Shown here: piece after piece, positions 52,540 through 54,968 of the stretch | Layout: every line of letters starts with the position of its first letter | How positions within the stretch are numbered: position 1 is the first letter of the stretch | Assembly (NCBI GenBank): GCA_004102785.1 | Contig: SCEJ01000019.1 | Location: 1-54,968, forward strand | Direction: 5' to 3' | DNA from: Muribaculaceae bacterium Isolate-013 (NCI) | GTDB lineage: Bacteria > Bacteroidota > Bacteroidia > Bacteroidales > Muribaculaceae | Length of the DNA stretch: 54,968 nt | Translations under genes and position numbers: made by a program | The notes under the pieces: generated by a model | What the model was told of the DNA's origin: nothing | The model's database searches: none | Seen by the model: the letters and a program-made list of their open reading frames with translations, nothing else

Positions 52540-54621
52540 TTATTTTATTACGGAGACCTTGACCGACTTGCCGGAACAGGAGGCGATATATATGCCGGGG
52601 GCTAATGCCACTGTGGCCGATGTAGCTTCCGTAGATGCCACAATCCGTCCGGATAGATTCACCACTGTCACAGGTAACCCGCCGGGATTGCTGATTGCAA
52701 TGCCGCCTTCGGTTGCGGCGGCCTCGAATCCGGTGTCGCCGGCAATGGCTGCGGATACTCCGCTCCACTCCACATCAGGCACGTCATATATCGGGCTGTC
52801 GTCGCTGTAAATGTAGATCGGGAAGAATGTGGTGCCGGGTTTGCGGCGTATGGCCGTGAGCGATACGCCGTAGGCATCGTTGGGCGTGCGGTCGGGAGTA
52901 GGCACATATATCGAATGCCCGTCCTCCTCGGCAATCTCGCGGCAATGGTAGGGCATCACCTGTATCCCCCCTTTGGGCAGATGCGCCGTGATGCGCAGGT
53001 TGTCCATGTAAAGCCATCCGCCATCGGTACATCCGAGCGAGAAACGTACTATCCCGGGCTTCACCTTATATTCGAGCTTTACATGTTTCCAGTTTTTGTC
53101 GAGGTCAACATCGATTTCACCGCCGGCGCCGAGCATCCAGCCGGTTTTTCCGTCGACAGTCTCCACCACAGCCACCTGTATATACGGCTTGACGCCCTTG
53201 TCAAGTGTGGCGTAGTCGGCCTCGATAGTGATGTCGCCGGTAGTCTGGCTGAGTATCAGTATCGGCGATACCAGCTCACCATAATATTTCTCTCCGTAAG
53301 ATGATACATAGTTGTGGAAGCACACTCCGCCGTCGATGACTCCACCCTCATACATCACCCAGCCGGCGCGCTTCATGCCATACACATCCATATCGTAATA
53401 GCCGTAGGTATTGCCGTAGGGGTCGCCGACCGAGCCCTGGCTTACGATGGCGGAGAAATCATCGTTTATCAGTTCAAAGTCCTCGTCCTCCTCAGCCACA
53501 TGGGCCAAAGAAGTGCGCACTTCATAGCTCTCGGCGTTGTAGACATGATTCCAGCTCACATCGAAACCATTGGTCGTGACATTGGCGAACTCGACTCCGG
53601 CAGGAACGGTCAGCGCCATCACCTCCACTACCTGCGATTCCTCGCTCAGTTGGCCCGACGGCCCTGCGGCGCGCACATAGTAGTAATATACACGCTCCTG
53701 GCTAAGGCCGGTGAAGTGGTACGAAGTGCCGTCAACCTCCTTGTCCTTCAATATGTACTTATAGTCGGCAGGCATCTCTTCGGTAGCCTCGCGCCTGATA
53801 TAGAAGCAGTTCAGCACATAGTGGTCGGCGCCCTCCACTGCGGTCCAGTTGGCAGTGAACGAGTCACCGGTATAATCGGTCCATTTCAGAGCCTTGGGTG
53901 CATCGATTTCCGGACGATGCTGCTTTATCACTATATCATCGAGGAGCACTTCATGGTACTCGCTGAATATCTGCACACAGGCATTCGACGGGCATTTCGT
54001 GAGGTCAACCTCCACCGTCTGCCAATGACCCGGCTGTATATATACGGTCTGCTCCTCTCCGCTTGTTCCGAACGGATTCTCAAGGTCGGGTGGAGTAACC
54101 CACCGTATGGTAAGCATATCCACATCAGGAGGCAGCGGCCGGGCCTTGAATGAGAGATATGCACGGCCGGCATCCTTGTGGAGGTCAAGCTCCGGCAGTT
54201 CGAGCTGGCCTGTCATTGTGGCATGTGTATAGGGGTCGGTGACGAAGCCGATGCAAACGGAGCCTCCGGCCGACATCACTCCGCGTCCTTTCCAGCCGGG
54301 AGTGTGGGTGTAGCGCGACGGAATCACCTCATCAGCGCCTTCAAGATAATTCTTGTCGGGGTCGTCGACACTACCGGCGGTGAAAAGCGAAAAGTCCTCT
54401 TCTATCACCGTTTCATAATCGCGGCCGTCATCCGGCAGGGCCTTGGCCGGAGCTTTTACCGCCGCATTGACAAACGCCTGCGGCCGGTGCCCGGGGCGCA
54501 CTATTCCACGCAGGCCGGTGAATGCATGTGACTTCACTGCGGCACATTCTGTCTGGGCGCAAAGCTCAGGCGAGGACGAGGCCAGTGTAGCAATCAATAG
54601 TAAACAAAGTTTCCTGAACAT
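52540..54621 (-). CDS. Secreted FnIII/choice-of-anchor surface protein with type IX tail
   Basis: A 693-residue protein with a signal peptide (MFRKLCLLLIATLASSSPELCAQ). Residues ~68-240 form a choice-of-anchor domain (VIEEDFSLFTAGSVDDPDKNYLEG to EVLLDDIVI). Two FnIII domains follow (~245-345, APKALKWTDYTGDSFTANWTAVEGADHYVL; ~345-385), with a second jelly-roll between them and ~555 (LINDDFSAIVSQGSVGDPYGN to WLYMDNLRI). The C-terminal ~70 residues are a sorting-like segment (VTVVNLSGRIVASTEATSATVALAPGIYIASCSGKSVKV). It is the first gene of the operon, with a consensus promoter about 100 bases upstream. Confidence 0.82.
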   Translation of the reverse strand: MFRKLCLLLIATLASSSPELCAQTECAAVKSHAFTGLRGIVRPGHRPQAFVNAAVKAPAKALPDDGRDYETVIEEDFSLFTAGSVDDPDKNYLEGADEVIPSRYTHTPGWKGRGVMSAGGSVCIGFVTDPYTHATMTGQLELPELDLHKDAGRAYLSFKARPLPPDVDMLTIRWVTPPDLENPFGTSGEEQTVYIQPGHWQTVEVDLTKCPSNACVQIFSEYHEVLLDDIVIKQHRPEIDAPKALKWTDYTGDSFTANWTAVEGADHYVLNCFYIRREATEEMPADYKYILKDKEVDGTSYHFTGLSQERVYYYYVRAAGPSGQLSEESQVVEVMALTVPAGVEFANVTTNGFDVSWNHVYNAESYEVRTSLAHVAEEDEDFELINDDFSAIVSQGSVGDPYGNTYGYYDMDVYGMKRAGWVMYEGGVIDGGVCFHNYVSSYGEKYYGELVSPILILSQTTGDITIEADYATLDKGVKPYIQVAVVETVDGKTGWMLGAGGEIDVDLDKNWKHVKLEYKVKPGIVRFSLGCTDGGWLYMDNLRITAHLPKGGIQVMPYHCREIAEEDGHSIYVPTPDRTPNDAYGVSLTAIRRKPGTTFFPIYIYSDDSPIYDVPDVEWSGVSAAIAGDTGFEAAATEGGIAISNPGGLPVTVVNLSGRIVASTEATSATVALAPGIYIASCSGKSVKVSVIK

Positions 54622-54722
54622 GATGATATTTTGGAGATAATTGTATTTTGTCGAAACGTGAAAATCTAATCAAGCAGACAGCAGACATGCGCACTATGAC
54701 AGCAGTACAATTTTAAACACCG

Positions 54723-54753
54723 CAAATCTACACACATATTCGCGCAATCACAA
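54723..54753 (-). promoter_or_regulatory. Bacteroidetes-type promoter of the right-end surface protein operon
   Basis: On the minus strand TTG (54751-54753), a 20-base spacer and TAGATTTG (54723-54730) match the consensus. The leader would be about 95 bases, with nothing recognisable in it. Confidence 0.75.
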
Positions 54754-54842
54754 ACAATATGCCAAATAATAGTCCAAATTAACAATAATTAATACCTATA
54801 TTCCAATTCTATCCGCTCATACTCATTCAGTAGCCCTAAAGA

Positions 54843-54968
54843 ATCGAGTAGGAGGTAAACACTAATCATAGGTGTTTATCTCCTACTTTCGTGTTTACCG
54901 ACCTCTCACACCACCGTACGTGCCGTTCGGCATACGGCGGTTCTTAACGCGGATGCAGTTTCTCGTAG
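54843..54968 (-). mobile_element. Group II intron, 3' end (domains V and VI), cut by window edge
   Basis: On the minus strand GAACCGCCGTATGCCGAACG and the following GCACGTACGGTGGTG form a 35-base domain V hairpin with the CGC triad of class C introns. TGAGAGG and then a domain VI stem (GTAAACAC/GTGTTTAC) follow, ending in CTCCTACTCGAT, a very common 3' end of these introns. The exon would resume at 54842. The intron body and its reverse transcriptase lie beyond the right edge. Confidence 0.85.

Noticed and set aside
1-54968. CRISPR arrays, rRNA genes, toxin-antitoxin pairs and prophage genes
   Set aside because: No regularly spaced direct repeats, no rRNA-like sequence, no small paired toxin genes and no structural phage genes were found on either strand.

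Overview
The window reads as a chromosomal contig from a fairly GC-rich member of the Bacteroidales, most plausibly Muribaculaceae-like. The evidence is the gene content (type IX secretion tails, choice-of-anchor/FnIII surface proteins, DUF4252, DUF6089 and DUF6242 families, a TonB-dependent receptor with its lipoprotein) and the Bacteroidetes promoter type (TTG, 19-20 bases, TAnnTTTG), which recurs upstream of many genes. Shine-Dalgarno sequences are mostly absent. Assignment below order is inference.

Layout. Both edges lie in group II (class C-like) introns read on the minus strand: a 5' end at 1-130 placed directly after a perfect hairpin, and a 3' end (domains V and VI) at 54843-54968. 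The contig has therefore probably been cut at copies of a repeated intron. Next come an inverted-repeat element (168-487) and a truncated reading frame (503-775). After these follow a giant secreted modular protein (867-6269, -), an ECF sigma/anti-sigma/DUF4252 cluster (6535-8232, +), a parC-DUF3316-S41 peptidase operon (8267-12933, -), and an envelope-biogenesis operon reading DUF6242, DUF6089, uppS, bamA, ompH, ompH (13115-19964, -). ribD (-) is divergent from rpsU-xerC-hpf (+, 21345-23041).

From 23159 to 27536 lies an accessory module. It is bounded by two 185-bp repeat copies in inverted orientation, differing at about four positions, and holds IS630 and IS66 remnants plus a 1003-residue secreted surface protein. 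A Crp/Fnr regulator, a lipoprotein and a TonB-dependent receptor (-) follow. The receptor is divergent from a second ECF sigma factor cluster (31716-33286), which leads into a thioester-less alpha-2-macroglobulin overlapping a GHL10 glycosidase-like gene (33502-40645).

The most unusual region is 40847-47495 (-). trpS is followed after 9 bases by a membrane-anchored Hanks-type Ser/Thr kinase and then four genes for exported proteins of unknown function, with overlaps or gaps of a few bases throughout. An intact ISAs1-family insertion sequence (47585-49119) with 22-bp inverted repeats and an 8-bp target duplication sits just upstream of trpS. Two further secreted modular proteins (49243-54621, -) form an operon at the right end.

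How it fits together: the window is dominated by the cell envelope. It covers assembly (BamA, OmpH/Skp), lipid carrier synthesis (UppS), sensing and regulation (two ECF systems, Crp, Ser/Thr kinase), uptake (TonB receptor) and export of very large surface proteins. No CRISPR array, tRNA, rRNA or prophage was seen. The best candidate for an undescribed system is the trpS-linked kinase operon with its four exported partners.
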